Shown here piece after piece: positions 5,822-14,445 of a stretch of DNA of 15,813 nt. The stretch's first letter is position 1. The number at the start of each line of letters is the position of its first letter. The notes beneath the pieces were generated by a model. The model was not told the origin of the DNA. It saw only the letters and a list, made by a program, of their open reading frames with translations, and searched no databases. Origin of the DNA: an uncultured Paraprevotella sp. (GTDB lineage: Bacteria; Bacteroidota; Bacteroidia; Bacteroidales; Bacteroidaceae); the NCBI GenBank assembly GCA_900766785.1, contig CAAFWT010000021.1, forward strand, positions 1 to 15,813, read 5' to 3'. Position numbers and translations under genes: made by a program.

Positions 5822-6595
5822 ATGAATCAGAATCATAACACGGGTAAGGTCTTCCTCATAGCAGGGAGTGAGCCTTTAGGAAGCGCGGGAGTGCAGGCAG
5901 ACATCAAGGCCATCACACGCTGTGGTGGTTGGGCTGCCGCTGCTCTGACCGCTATAGTGGACGAGGATGTGAACCGCATCAAGGGTGTTTATCCTCTGCC
6001 TGCCTCGCTGGTGGTCTCTCAGGTGGAATCGTTCCTCGGGACCGTGGGGGCAGACTGCATCAAGACAGGAGTGCTGCCTGCTGCCGACATCATACGCGGA
6101 GTGGCACAGGCATTGGCACAGTATGGGCAGACGCCCCTGATAGTGGACCCTGTGCTGGTCAACTATGCTGGTCATCAGCTCATCAGCGATGAGTGTATCG
6201 ACCTTTACCGCAGGCTTCTCTTCCCCCTGGCCACTCTGATTACTCCCAACAGGCATGAGGCTGAGTTCCTCCTGGGCCGTTCGCTGAGCAATATCCATGC
6301 CGACTTGCGGGAACTGGCCCAATGGGGCTGCTCTGTGCTGGTCAAGAGTGTGGAGCGAGAGGATTATCTGGTGGACTACCTCTATGATTCGCGCACCGAT
6401 ACGGTAACTTCCTATCCCAAGAGGAAGCTCCACCTGACGGACCGCAATGGCACGGGTGATACCCTCTCCAGTGCAGTGGCCACCTATGTGGCTCTGGGCT
6501 GTGAGCTGCAGGCATCGGTAAGCCAGGCCGAGGAGTATATGCATCAGTTTCTCTCATCGCCACGCTATGTGATAAGCCAGGGACTGGATGGATGA
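5822..6595 (+). CDS. ThiD-like hydroxymethylpyrimidine (phosphate)/pyridoxine kinase
   Basis: The 257-aa protein is a ribokinase-fold kinase of the ThiD/PdxK branch, which phosphorylates HMP and HMP-P in thiamin synthesis or pyridoxal-type vitamers. IAGSEPLGSAGVQADIKAI (about residues 12-30) is the family N-terminal signature with the ThiD-type GVQADIK; DPVLVNYAG is the mid-domain motif; TPNRHEAEFL matches TPNxxEAE; NGTGDTLSSAVA is the anion-hole and catalytic motif. The catalytic position reads GTGD (D213), whereas typical ThiD has Cys (GTGC), so substrate is uncertain. The start at 5822 is chosen because the promoter -7 box ends at 5810; the frame from 5780 would include the promoter. It is first in an operon with a PBP-dependent ABC importer, an unusual place for a thiamin gene. 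Confidence 0.8.
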   Translation: MNQNHNTGKVFLIAGSEPLGSAGVQADIKAITRCGGWAAAALTAIVDEDVNRIKGVYPLPASLVVSQVESFLGTVGADCIKTGVLPAADIIRGVAQALAQYGQTPLIVDPVLVNYAGHQLISDECIDLYRRLLFPLATLITPNRHEAEFLLGRSLSNIHADLRELAQWGCSVLVKSVEREDYLVDYLYDSRTDTVTSYPKRKLHLTDRNGTGDTLSSAVATYVALGCELQASVSQAEEYMHQFLSSPRYVISQGLDG

Positions 6596-6621
6596 AGGAG
6601 GATAGAGGAGGAGAAAAAGTC

Positions 6622-7734
6622 ATGTATAGGCAGTCTGGTCATAAGTTATTCCTGCCGATGGCGGTAATATGTGTACTGTGGGCATCCCTGGGATGCCGGC
6701 GGGACCAGGGCGGCCACGTACCTCAGCAGGGAGATACCATCCCCATGGCCTATGCCGCTAATCTGCTGATGGTGGAGCGTGGGGGTGATATCGATGTCAC
6801 CATGAAAGACCCGTGGCATGAGGGGCGAATACTGGCTCATTATCTCCTGACTGCGGATACCACCCGCGAGGGCAAGGATGTCATACACGTGCCCCTGCGT
6901 AGGGCTGCCGTCTTCTCTTCTGTCCACTGCGCCCTCTTCCACGAGCTGGGAGCTCTCTCCTCGGTGCGTGGGGTGTGTGACTTGCAGTATAACCCTCTGC
7001 CCTACATTCACTCGGGGGTGGAGAGCGGCCGGATAAGCCATCTGGGCAACAGCGTGGAGCCTAATCTGGAGAGGCTCATCGACATGATGCCCGATGCCAT
7101 ATTGCGAAGTCCCTATGAGCAGAATGGCGGTTATGGGAAACTGGGAAAGCTGAATATCCCCGTGGTGGAGTGTGCCGACTATATGGAGGTGAGTGCCCTG
7201 GCTCGCGCAGAATGGATAAGGTTCTATGGTCGCCTTGTGGGTAAGGCCGAGCTGGCCGACAGTATATTCCGAGGTGTGGCCTCCAGATACCAGCAGCTGA
7301 AGGAGCAGGCTGGCCATAGTTCGCAGCGCCCCCGCCTCATCTGTGAGGCTCCCTACAATGGGCAGTGGTTCATGCCGGCTGGCGGCAGCCCCATGGGGCA
7401 GATGTATGCCGATGCCGGTGCTGATTACCTCTTCAGCGATATCCCTGGCACGGGCAGCGCTCCCCTGAGCATAGAGCATGTGCTGGAGCGTGCTCTCGGC
7501 TCGGAGATATGGCTGGTGAAGACCTACGGACTGCAGAGCAAGGCTCAGCTGGTGGCCGATACCCCCCTGCTCCGTGGCATACGGGCCCAGGTGTGGACTT
7601 GTGACCCTTATGAGATGAAGTTTTATGAGGAGACACCCTTCCATCCCGACTTGCTCCTGGAGAACTTGGTGGCTCTCCTGCATCCACAGTTGGGCATCTC
7701 TCCTGTCCGTGAGTATTTCCATCGTGTCCCATGA
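6622..7734 (+). CDS. ABC transporter substrate-binding lipoprotein (PBP, iron-siderophore/cobalamin type)
   Basis: The 370-aa protein is a periplasmic-binding protein of the BtuF/FhuD class (PF01497), which hands iron complexes or B12 to a FecCD permease. Residues 1-25 form a lipoprotein signal peptide: basic start, hydrophobic LPMAVICVLWASLG, Cys25 for lipidation. No acidic export signal follows the Cys, so it should face the periplasm. The segment AAVFSSVHCALFHELGA...VRGVCD and the EPNLERLIDMMPDAIL stretch are the usual first-lobe motifs; SIEHVLERALGSEIWLV is the second-lobe counterpart. The ATG at 6622 is preferred over 6592 because a GGAGGAG site lies 8 nt upstream and the signal peptide then has normal length; 6592 would overlap the kinase stop as ATGA. 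The stop overlaps the permease start (ATGA). Substrate is undetermined. Confidence 0.85.
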   Translation: MYRQSGHKLFLPMAVICVLWASLGCRRDQGGHVPQQGDTIPMAYAANLLMVERGGDIDVTMKDPWHEGRILAHYLLTADTTREGKDVIHVPLRRAAVFSSVHCALFHELGALSSVRGVCDLQYNPLPYIHSGVESGRISHLGNSVEPNLERLIDMMPDAILRSPYEQNGGYGKLGKLNIPVVECADYMEVSALARAEWIRFYGRLVGKAELADSIFRGVASRYQQLKEQAGHSSQRPRLICEAPYNGQWFMPAGGSPMGQMYADAGADYLFSDIPGTGSAPLSIEHVLERALGSEIWLVKTYGLQSKAQLVADTPLLRGIRAQVWTCDPYEMKFYEETPFHPDLLLENLVALLHPQLGISPVREYFHRVP

Positions 7735-8747
7735 AGCATAGTCTCACCATATTCCTCCTCGTGCTGCTGGTGCTTGTACTGGCGCTGTGCAATGTGTGGT
7801 TCGGCTCGGTTCACATCCCGCCACGTTCGGTGTGGGAGATTCTCACGGGAGCACAGTCAGAGGTTCCTGCTGCCTGGGCTTATATCATCAGGGAGAGCCG
7901 TGTGCCCCAGGCTGTTACGGCCCTGCTCTGTGGTGCTTCGCTGAGCACCTGCGGACTGATGCTGCAGACGTCTCTGCGCAATCCCTTGGCAGGTCCCTCC
8001 ATCCTGGGTATCGATGCAGGTGCCAGTCTGGGTGTGGCAGTGGTGATGCTGCTGCTCGGAGGCTCACTCACCCTGGGCGACCTTTCTGTACAAGGGTATC
8101 TGCTGGTCATCATGGCTGCCATGGCAGGAGCTCTGCTGGTCATGATGCTGCTCATGACTCTCTCCCATATCCTTCGCAATGCCGTCACCCTGCTCATCGC
8201 AGGAGTGGTCATCAGCCATCTGACGGGCAGCATCATCCAGCTGCTCAATTATATGGGTACTGAGGAGGGTGTGCACAACTATGTGCTGTGGGGCATGGGC
8301 AACTTCAGCAGTATCTCCTCGGACCGCCTCCCTCTCTACTGCACGCTCCTGCTGGCGGGCCTGGCTTGTGCCATTCTGCTGGTGAAGCCGCTGGATGCTC
8401 TGCTGCTGGGTGACCGTTATGCGCACAGCCTGGGCGTGAATGTGGGCCGTGTAAGACAGATGCTCCTCCTGGTGACGGGTCTGCTTACTGCCACCACCAC
8501 GGCCTTCTGCGGCCCGATATCCTTCCTGGGATTGGCCGTTCCCCATATAGCCCGCATGCTGCTCCGCACCAGTTTGCACCGTGTGCTGCTGCCTGCCACC
8601 ATGCTGTTGGGTGCCATGCTTGCTCTGGGCTGCAATCTTCTCTGCACATTGCCCTCTGAGGGTACGGTGATTCCTGTCAATGTCATCACGCCTATAATAG
8701 GAACTCCCGTGATACTCTATGTGATTCTGAGAAAAAACCGTTCTTGA
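7731..8747 (+). CDS. FecCD-family ABC transporter permease
   Basis: This 338-aa inner-membrane protein has about nine to ten hydrophobic helices. Family motifs are RVPQAVTALLCGASLSTCG followed by MLQTSLRNPLAGPSILGIDAGASLG (about 56-103), WGMGNFSS, SLGVNVGRVRQ (the coupling region for the ATPase) and FCGPISFLGLAVPHIAR. The end, VIPVNVITPIIGTPVILYVILR, corresponds to the usual PIGVVTALIGAPFFLYLL. Length is normal for BtuC/FecD/FhuB-type half permeases, so it should dimerise. Its ATG overlaps the stop of the lipoprotein gene (ATGA), so the two are translationally coupled. The matching ATPase is not next but lies beyond a hexosaminidase gene. Confidence 0.92.
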   Translation: MKHSLTIFLLVLLVLVLALCNVWFGSVHIPPRSVWEILTGAQSEVPAAWAYIIRESRVPQAVTALLCGASLSTCGLMLQTSLRNPLAGPSILGIDAGASLGVAVVMLLLGGSLTLGDLSVQGYLLVIMAAMAGALLVMMLLMTLSHILRNAVTLLIAGVVISHLTGSIIQLLNYMGTEEGVHNYVLWGMGNFSSISSDRLPLYCTLLLAGLACAILLVKPLDALLLGDRYAHSLGVNVGRVRQMLLLVTGLLTATTTAFCGPISFLGLAVPHIARMLLRTSLHRVLLPATMLLGAMLALGCNLLCTLPSEGTVIPVNVITPIIGTPVILYVILRKNRS

Positions 8748-8777
8748 CTTATTCTTAACCCCTAAGTACTCATTACT

Positions 8778-10379
8778 ATGAACAGAATTCTCTTAATGCT
8801 TGTCGGTGCTGGCTTTGGACTTTTGGCCAATGCTCAGGTTACCTATCAGACTATTCCCTTGCCCAAGCAAGTGGAGGTGGCTCCCGGTGGTCAGGTGGCT
8901 CTCCTGATTAAGGGTCAGCCCGTGACTTATCCTCAGGGAAATGAAGTGATGAAGAGGAACGCGCAGTTTGCCGCAGAGTATTTCTCACTTACGGCTTGCG
9001 AGGCCAGCAAGAAGGTCAAAGCAGGATTGCAACTCACTCTGGGCCTGAAGAGCAGTAATCCCGAGGCCTATGCCATCAGGATAGACAAGAAGGGAATCAG
9101 CATTCAGGGAGCCAGCGAGAGTGGAGTCTTCTATGGATTGCAGACACTTCGCAAGAGCCTGTCGGGAGAGCAGGGCGATACGCTGAAGCTGCCTTATGCG
9201 ACCATCACCGACGAACCTCGGTTTGCCTATCGTGGCACGGAACTTGATTGCGCCCGCCACTTCTTCCCCGTGGCTTTCATCAAGAAGTTTATAGATATAC
9301 TGGCTCTGCATGGAGTGAACCGTTTCCATTGGCATCTGACCGATGATCAGGGATGGAGATTCGAGATGAAGTCCCTGCCCGAACTGGCTGCCAAGGCAAG
9401 TGTTCGCCCTCACACCATCATCGGCAAGAACCTGGGATTGAACGATCCTGCCAACGCTCTCTATGACGATACTCCCGAGACGGGCTATTATTCCCAGGAG
9501 GAGACGAAGGAGATAGTGCGCTATGCAGCCGAACGTTTCATTACCGTCATTCCCGAGATAGACCTTCCCGGACATATGGTGGCCGCACTCAGCGTTTATC
9601 CCGAATTGGGTTGTACGGGAGGTCCCTATGAGGTATGGACTCAGTGGGGAATTTCTGCGGACGTGCTTTGTGCTGGCAATCCCAAGACCCTGGAATTCCT
9701 GCATAAGGTGATGGACGAGGTGTGTGAGGTGTTTCCTGGCAAACTGATTCATATAGGTGGTGATGAGAGCCCTCGTACCCGATGGAAGAACTGCAGCAAG
9801 TGCCAGGCTAAGATGAAGGAGCTGGGGCTGAAGAATGAAGCTCAATTGCAGACTTATATAAATAAGGATATAGAGGCTTATCTCTCGGCCAAGGGACGTG
9901 ACATCATCGGATGGGACGAGACCCTCGAAGGTGGCTTGAGCGACAAGGCCAGCGTGATGAGTTGGCGAGGATACCAAGGCGGCATCGAAGCGGCACGCCA
10001 GCATCATCATGTGGTGATGACTCCCACCAGCCATTGCTATATCGATTATTATCAGCTCAAGGATCCTGCCCGCCAGCCCTTGGCCATCGGTGGCTATCTG
10101 CCCCTGAGCAAGGTGTACAGCATGGAACCTGTGCCTGCAGAACTGACCGAGGAAGAGAGCAAATACATCATGGGTGCCCAATGCAATCTGTGGACGGAGT
10201 ATGTGGTAAGTCCCGACCATGCGATGTATATGCTTTTGCCACGTCTGGCTGCGATGTGTGAGGTGCAGTGGATGCAACCTGAGGCCAAGAACTATGATGA
10301 CTTCAGCCAGAATCGTCTGCCTGCCTTGCAGGCTCTGTACCGCCAGTTGGGCTACAAGTATTGCCCCGCCTTTGAATGA
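8778..10379 (+). CDS. Secreted GH20 beta-N-acetylhexosaminidase
   Basis: The 533-aa exo-glycosidase removes terminal GlcNAc/GalNAc from glycans such as host mucin or N-glycans and peptidoglycan fragments. A signal peptide is visible (MNRILLMLVGAGFGLLANAQ, likely cut after ANA19). Residues about 25-150 are the GH20b N-terminal domain and about 155-500 the GH20 barrel: YRGTELDCARHFFPVAFIKK, RFHWHLTDDQGWR, VIPEIDLPGHM, HIGGDE with the substrate-assisted pair D329-E330, IIGWDETLEGG, VMSWRG and NLWTEY. All catalytic positions are present and length is typical. The gene starts 30 bp after the permease and precedes the ATPase by 56 bp on the same strand. No separate promoter is evident, so it probably belongs to the transporter operon. 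Periplasmic or surface location is not decided by the signal alone. Confidence 0.93.
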   Translation: MNRILLMLVGAGFGLLANAQVTYQTIPLPKQVEVAPGGQVALLIKGQPVTYPQGNEVMKRNAQFAAEYFSLTACEASKKVKAGLQLTLGLKSSNPEAYAIRIDKKGISIQGASESGVFYGLQTLRKSLSGEQGDTLKLPYATITDEPRFAYRGTELDCARHFFPVAFIKKFIDILALHGVNRFHWHLTDDQGWRFEMKSLPELAAKASVRPHTIIGKNLGLNDPANALYDDTPETGYYSQEETKEIVRYAAERFITVIPEIDLPGHMVAALSVYPELGCTGGPYEVWTQWGISADVLCAGNPKTLEFLHKVMDEVCEVFPGKLIHIGGDESPRTRWKNCSKCQAKMKELGLKNEAQLQTYINKDIEAYLSAKGRDIIGWDETLEGGLSDKASVMSWRGYQGGIEAARQHHHVVMTPTSHCYIDYYQLKDPARQPLAIGGYLPLSKVYSMEPVPAELTEEESKYIMGAQCNLWTEYVVSPDHAMYMLLPRLAAMCEVQWMQPEAKNYDDFSQNRLPALQALYRQLGYKYCPAFE

Positions 10380-10435
10380 GATGGTTTGCCCCAGAACATA
10401 GGGCTGGACAGAAGAAAAAAAATATAGCGTAAGTG

Positions 10436-11197
10436 ATGGAGATCAAACTGCAGGACCTAAGCGTCGGATACGGACGGACGGTGGTGTCGGAGGGACTGAA
10501 TGCCAGTCTGTCTGAGGGCCAGCTGGTGTGTCTGTTGGGTACTAACGGCACGGGCAAGAGTACGCTCTTGCGTACCATCGCTGGATTCCAGAAGGCCCTG
10601 GGCGGACAAGTTCTGGTGAACGAGAAGCCCATCCAGCAGATTGATGTGGAGCATCTGCCTCATCTCATGAGTGTGGTGCTCACGGAATCCGTTGATGTGC
10701 AAGGTCTGTCGGTACGCGAATTGGTGGGCATGGGGCGCACTCCCTATACCAGTTTCTTCGGCAGACTGAAGGCAGAGGACAAGCGCGTGGTGGATGAAGC
10801 CATGAGCATGGTGGGCCTTAGGCATCTGGCTGAGCGACAGGTACATTCGTTGAGCGATGGTGAGAGGCAAAAGGCCGTCATAGCCAAGGCTCTGGCACAA
10901 CAGACACCTTTCATCCTGCTGGATGAACCCACGGCCTTCCTCGATTATCCATCCAGGATAGAGACCATGCGCTTGCTGAGCCGTTTGGCACATGATATGC
11001 ACAAGGCAGTCCTGCTGAGTACGCACGATGTGGAACTGGCTTTGCAGCTGAGCGACATACTTTGGCTGATGGCTGACAAGGGCATCTGTGTGGGCAAGCC
11101 TCGTGATTTGGCCGCAGATGGATCGGTGGCTCGCTTCTTTGCCCGTCAGGGAGTGGAGTTCTGCCCCGATACCCTCACTTTCCATATACGGCCGTAA
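10436..11197 (+). CDS. ABC transporter ATP-binding protein (FecE/BtuD type)
   Basis: This 253-aa cytoplasmic ATPase powers the FecCD-type importer. Walker A is GTNGTGKS (35-42), the Q-loop region follows at VVLTESVDVQGLSVRELVGM, the ABC signature is LSDGERQKAVIAKALAQ, Walker B is FILLDEPTAFLDYPSR and the H-loop is LLSTHDVELAL. The RELVGMGRTPYTSFFGRL stretch is typical for the iron/B12 subclass (VxxGRxPH). The ATG at 10436 is used; a GTG codon directly before it (10433) is an alternative start. It is separated from its permease partner by the hexosaminidase gene but has the same orientation, and no other permease in the window would pair with it. The stop at 11197 faces a convergent gene across a strong inverted repeat. 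Confidence 0.92.
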   Translation: MEIKLQDLSVGYGRTVVSEGLNASLSEGQLVCLLGTNGTGKSTLLRTIAGFQKALGGQVLVNEKPIQQIDVEHLPHLMSVVLTESVDVQGLSVRELVGMGRTPYTSFFGRLKAEDKRVVDEAMSMVGLRHLAERQVHSLSDGERQKAVIAKALAQQTPFILLDEPTAFLDYPSRIETMRLLSRLAHDMHKAVLLSTHDVELALQLSDILWLMADKGICVGKPRDLAADGSVARFFARQGVEFCPDTLTFHIRP

Positions 11198-11216
11198 AAG
11201 GATGATAGCAAAATAT

Positions 11217-11266
11217 GAAACGTTCAACCCGAATTGGTCTATTGGCCGAGTTGGGTTGAACGTTTC
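11217..11266. terminator. Bidirectional hairpin between convergent genes
   Basis: GAAACGTTCAACCC (11217-11230) and GGGTTGAACGTTTC (11253-11266) are perfect 14-bp arms. The 22-nt loop can pair further (TTGG with CCGA). It lies 20 nt past the ATPase stop and includes the last codons and stop of the convergent radical SAM gene. T-rich sequence follows on the minus side (ATATTTTGC) and weakly on the plus side (CTTTCTTT), consistent with termination in both directions. Confidence 0.7.
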
Positions 11267-12135
11267 TGTATGGCTTTCTTTACCAGTGCGCTAAACTCAT
11301 GATTCTTGAGACCCCAACGGGGAGCGATGACATACTCGGGCGGACTTTGGCTCACGAATCGCTCCAGCACAAGAGAGGGAGGCAGATGGCTGATGTATTC
11401 CAGTACCAGGTCCACGTATTCCTCTGCTGTGGGTAGCGGCCAGGGGTGGAGTTCATATTCCCGAGCCAGTTGTGTCCCCTTGATTACCTGCAACTGATGG
11501 AGCTTGAGCGTGGTGATAGGCAGGGAGGCTATCAGCTGGGCTTGTCGGATGAGTTCCGAACGTGTCTCCCAGGGGAATCCCAGTATCATGTGCACTCCCA
11601 CCCGTATGCCTCTTTGGGCCGTTCGGATGATACATTCTCGGGCTTGAGCGAAGGTATGTCCACGGTTTACGCGTACCAGCGTCTCCTCATTGGCACTCTC
11701 CACACCATACTCCACCAGCAGGAAAGTGCGCCTGTTGAGTTCCTCCAGATACTCCAGCAGAGCATCGGGCATGCAGTCGGGACGAGTGCCGATGACCAGG
11801 CCCACCACGTCGGGCACCCGCAAGGCTTCCTCGTAGAGATCCTTCAGATGTGACAGAGTGCCATAGCTATTGGAATAGGACTGGAAGTATGCCAGGTATT
11901 TCATCGTGGGGTACTTACGGGAGAAGAACCGCTTGCCCGCTTCCAGTTGGTCCGTTATGGAACCCCCTTGTCGGCAATAGGCGGGATTGAAGGTGCGGTT
12001 GTCACAGAAGGTACATCCTCCGCGTCCCAAAGTCCCGTCCCTATTGGGGCATGTCAGGCCCGCATCCACAGACAGCTTCTGAGCCTTGCAGCCCAGTTCG
12101 GCTTGCAGCCAGGTTCCAAATTCCTTGTATTCCAT
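11239..12135 (-). CDS. TIGR01212 (YhcC-like) radical SAM protein
   Basis: This 298-aa cytoplasmic enzyme is expected to bind a [4Fe-4S] cluster and cleave S-adenosylmethionine. CPNRDGTLGRGGCTFC places the cluster cysteines at C29, C41 and C44, the wide-spaced signature of the YhcC/TIGR01212 family rather than the CxxxCxxC of most radical SAM proteins. Other family blocks are YFQSYSNSYG, VVGLVIGTRPDC, VEYGVESANEETL, GVHMILGFPWET, LKLHQLQVIKGTQLA and the C-terminal PPEYVIAPRWG. Length is normal. The in vivo reaction of the family is, as far as I know, not established. It is monocistronic, convergent with the transporter operon and divergent from the DPP IV gene. The stop lies inside the shared terminator hairpin. 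Confidence 0.93.
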   Translation of the reverse strand: MEYKEFGTWLQAELGCKAQKLSVDAGLTCPNRDGTLGRGGCTFCDNRTFNPAYCRQGGSITDQLEAGKRFFSRKYPTMKYLAYFQSYSNSYGTLSHLKDLYEEALRVPDVVGLVIGTRPDCMPDALLEYLEELNRRTFLLVEYGVESANEETLVRVNRGHTFAQARECIIRTAQRGIRVGVHMILGFPWETRSELIRQAQLIASLPITTLKLHQLQVIKGTQLAREYELHPWPLPTAEEYVDLVLEYISHLPPSLVLERFVSQSPPEYVIAPRWGLKNHEFSALVKKAIQKRSTQLGQ

Positions 12136-12139
12136 TCAG

Positions 12140-12147
12140 CAAAAGTA
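12140..12147 (-). promoter_or_regulatory. -7 element of the radical SAM gene
   Basis: On the minus strand TACTTTTG matches TAnnTTTG and ends 5 nt before the ATG at 12135, so the mRNA would be leaderless or nearly so. No clear TTTG -33 box is present at the expected distance. Confidence 0.5.
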
Positions 12148-12201
12148 TATAAAAAAGGAGAATAGGCGTATGGGCAGGCTTTCCTTTTTAGCGAATTATC
12201 G

Positions 12202-12209
12202 TATCTTTG
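12202..12209 (+). promoter_or_regulatory. -7 element of the DPP IV operon
   Basis: TATCTTTG fits TAnnTTTG and would start transcription near 12216, about 28 nt before the ATG at 12244. The -33 box is weak (CTTTCC near 12179-12184). It is divergent from the radical SAM promoter 55 nt away. Confidence 0.55.
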
Positions 12210-12243
12210 TGCCTATAGATAAAGAAACAAATATACGGCAAAT

Positions 12244-14445
12244 ATGAAAAAGATATTCTTACTGTTCGCTCTGCTCTGTGGGCATGCTCTGCTCTGTGGC
12301 GCAGAGGAACTTACTATTGATCACCTGACTCGGGGCGTTTATTCAGCAAAGCATATTAGCGGAGTCACACCGCTGGCTGATGGCGAGAGCTACAGCCAGT
12401 TGAGCGCAGACGGGAAACAGATTCTCTGCTACAGTTTCCGTACAGGAAAGCAGACGGGAGTGCTCTTTGACCCAGATGCCATCAAGCAAAGGATACGCAT
12501 CCCTCGCATAGACGGTTATATCATGAGTCCCGACGAGAAGCATATCCTGCTGCAGACCGATACCCGTGCCATCTATCGTCATAGCCGCACGGCCAACTAT
12601 TACATATATAATATCAAGAACAAGAGTCTGGCTCCCTTGAGTGAGAATGGTGCCCAGGAGGTACCCAAGTGGAGCCCCGACGGCAACATGGTGGCATTCG
12701 TCAGAGATGGAAACCTGTTCATCATAAAGCTCCTGTTCAACAATAGCGAGACTCAGGTCACCAAGGATGGCAAGTTTGGAGAGGTACTCAATGGGAAACC
12801 CGATTGGGTCAATGAGGAGGAGTTCTCGCTCAGCCGTGCCTTCGACTTCAATGCCGATGCCACCATGCTGGCATGGGTCAAGTATGACGAGCGTGAGGTT
12901 CCCACCTTCTCCTTCCCCCTCTACAAGGGACTCGCACCCGTCAAGGATGAGTATGCTCAGTATCCTGGTGCCTACTCCTACAAGTATCCTGTGGCAGGAG
13001 CCACCAACAGCACCGTCACGGTACATAGCTTCGACATCAAGAGCCGTGTAATCAGACAGATGCAGCTGCCCCTGGATCCCGACGGATACATCCCTCGCAT
13101 CACCTTCACCAACGACCCTCTGAAACTCCTGGTTCTTACCCAGAACCGCCATCAGAACCGGCTGGATATTTACGTGGCCAACCCACGCAGCACGGAGTGC
13201 CGACTTATCTTGCGCGACGAGACGGAGAAGTACATCTCGGAGAACGTGTATAAGAGCTTCACACCCATCGACAACGGATTCGTGGTCATGAGTGAGCGAA
13301 GCGGATGGAATCAGCTCTATCTCTATGACCTCAATGGAACACTCAAGCGAACCCTCACCCAGGGCAACCATGTGGTGACAGACTTCTATGGATATGATTC
13401 CCGACTGGGAGTGACCTATTACGCCAGCAACCAGGAAGGACCGCTCTACAAGGCCATCTACAAGACCGATGTGAAAGGAAAGACCACCAAGCTGAGCACG
13501 CAGAAGGGCACCAACAATGCCGTCTTCAGCAAGGGATGCCGATACTTCATGAACGTGTGGAGCAATCTGAACACACCGCCTGTGACCACCCTCTGCGATG
13601 CCAATGGAAAGACACTCAGCACCCTGGAGGACAATGCCGAACTGAAAAGCAAGTTGGCTGCCCTCACTTTGGGAGAGCGACGCATCATCTCCTTCACCAC
13701 CAAGGATGGTGTGCAGCTGAATGGTCTGATGGTGCTGCCCCCCAATTTCAATGAGAGCCAGAAGTATCCCGTGGTCATGTATCAGTATAGCGGTCCCGGC
13801 AGCCAGCAAGTGCTGGACAGCTGGAATGCAGGCAATATGGGAGGAATGCTCTACGAACAGTATCTGGCACAGCAGGGATTCATCAGCCTGATTGTGGACG
13901 GAAGAGGTACAGGAGGACGAGGACGTGACTTTGAACAATGTACCTATCTGAAACTCGGACAGCTGGAGAGCCATGACCAGGTGGAGGCCGCTCTCTATGC
14001 CGCATCTCTTCCCTATGTGGATGCCAGCCGGATAGGTATCTGGGGATGGAGTTATGGGGGATTCTGCACCCTGATGAGCATGAGTGAGGGACGAGGCGTC
14101 TTTGCTGCTGGAGTAGCCGTGGCAGCGCCCACCGACTGGCGATACTATGATAGTGTCTACACGGAGCGCTTCATGCGTACTCCCAAGGAGAATGGCGATG
14201 GATATGACCAGTCGCCCATCTCAAGGGCAGCACAGCTCAGCGGTCATCTGCTCCTGGTGCATGGACTTGCTGATGACAACGTGCATTTCCGCAATGCTGC
14301 CGAATATACCGAAGCTCTGGTGCAGGCCGACAAGGACTTCCGTGAACTGACCTACACCAATCGCAATCACAGTATCTACGGAGGTAATACCCGTGCACAC
14401 CTCTTCCGCCAAATCACCAGTCACTTCAAACAATATCTGCAGTAA
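12244..14445 (+). CDS. Secreted dipeptidyl peptidase IV (S9B family)
   Basis: This 733-aa serine exopeptidase releases N-terminal X-Pro or X-Ala dipeptides. A signal peptide (MKKIFLLFALLCGHALLCGA) directs export; periplasmic location is likely. Residues about 40-480 form the eight-bladed DPP IV beta-propeller, with the SPDEKHILLQT and WSPDGNMVAFVRDGNLF blade motifs and DWVNEEEF carrying the glutamates that bind the substrate N-terminus. The alpha/beta hydrolase domain follows: GWSYGG with nucleophile S603, ADDNVHF with D677 and NRNHSIYGG with H709. The Asp-His spacing (32) matches human DPP4. All active-site residues are intact and length is typical for Bacteroidetes DPP IV. The TAA stop overlaps the next start (TAATG). 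Confidence 0.95.
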   Translation: MKKIFLLFALLCGHALLCGAEELTIDHLTRGVYSAKHISGVTPLADGESYSQLSADGKQILCYSFRTGKQTGVLFDPDAIKQRIRIPRIDGYIMSPDEKHILLQTDTRAIYRHSRTANYYIYNIKNKSLAPLSENGAQEVPKWSPDGNMVAFVRDGNLFIIKLLFNNSETQVTKDGKFGEVLNGKPDWVNEEEFSLSRAFDFNADATMLAWVKYDEREVPTFSFPLYKGLAPVKDEYAQYPGAYSYKYPVAGATNSTVTVHSFDIKSRVIRQMQLPLDPDGYIPRITFTNDPLKLLVLTQNRHQNRLDIYVANPRSTECRLILRDETEKYISENVYKSFTPIDNGFVVMSERSGWNQLYLYDLNGTLKRTLTQGNHVVTDFYGYDSRLGVTYYASNQEGPLYKAIYKTDVKGKTTKLSTQKGTNNAVFSKGCRYFMNVWSNLNTPPVTTLCDANGKTLSTLEDNAELKSKLAALTLGERRIISFTTKDGVQLNGLMVLPPNFNESQKYPVVMYQYSGPGSQQVLDSWNAGNMGGMLYEQYLAQQGFISLIVDGRGTGGRGRDFEQCTYLKLGQLESHDQVEAALYAASLPYVDASRIGIWGWSYGGFCTLMSMSEGRGVFAAGVAVAAPTDWRYYDSVYTERFMRTPKENGDGYDQSPISRAAQLSGHLLLVHGLADDNVHFRNAAEYTEALVQADKDFRELTYTNRNHSIYGGNTRAHLFRQITSHFKQYLQ

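Noticed and set aside
5876..6544. Long minus-strand frames opposite the operons (also 6646-7722, 8985-10277, 12343-13974)
   Set aside because: They are antisense shadows of strongly supported genes in GC-rich codon usage, with no motifs of their own.
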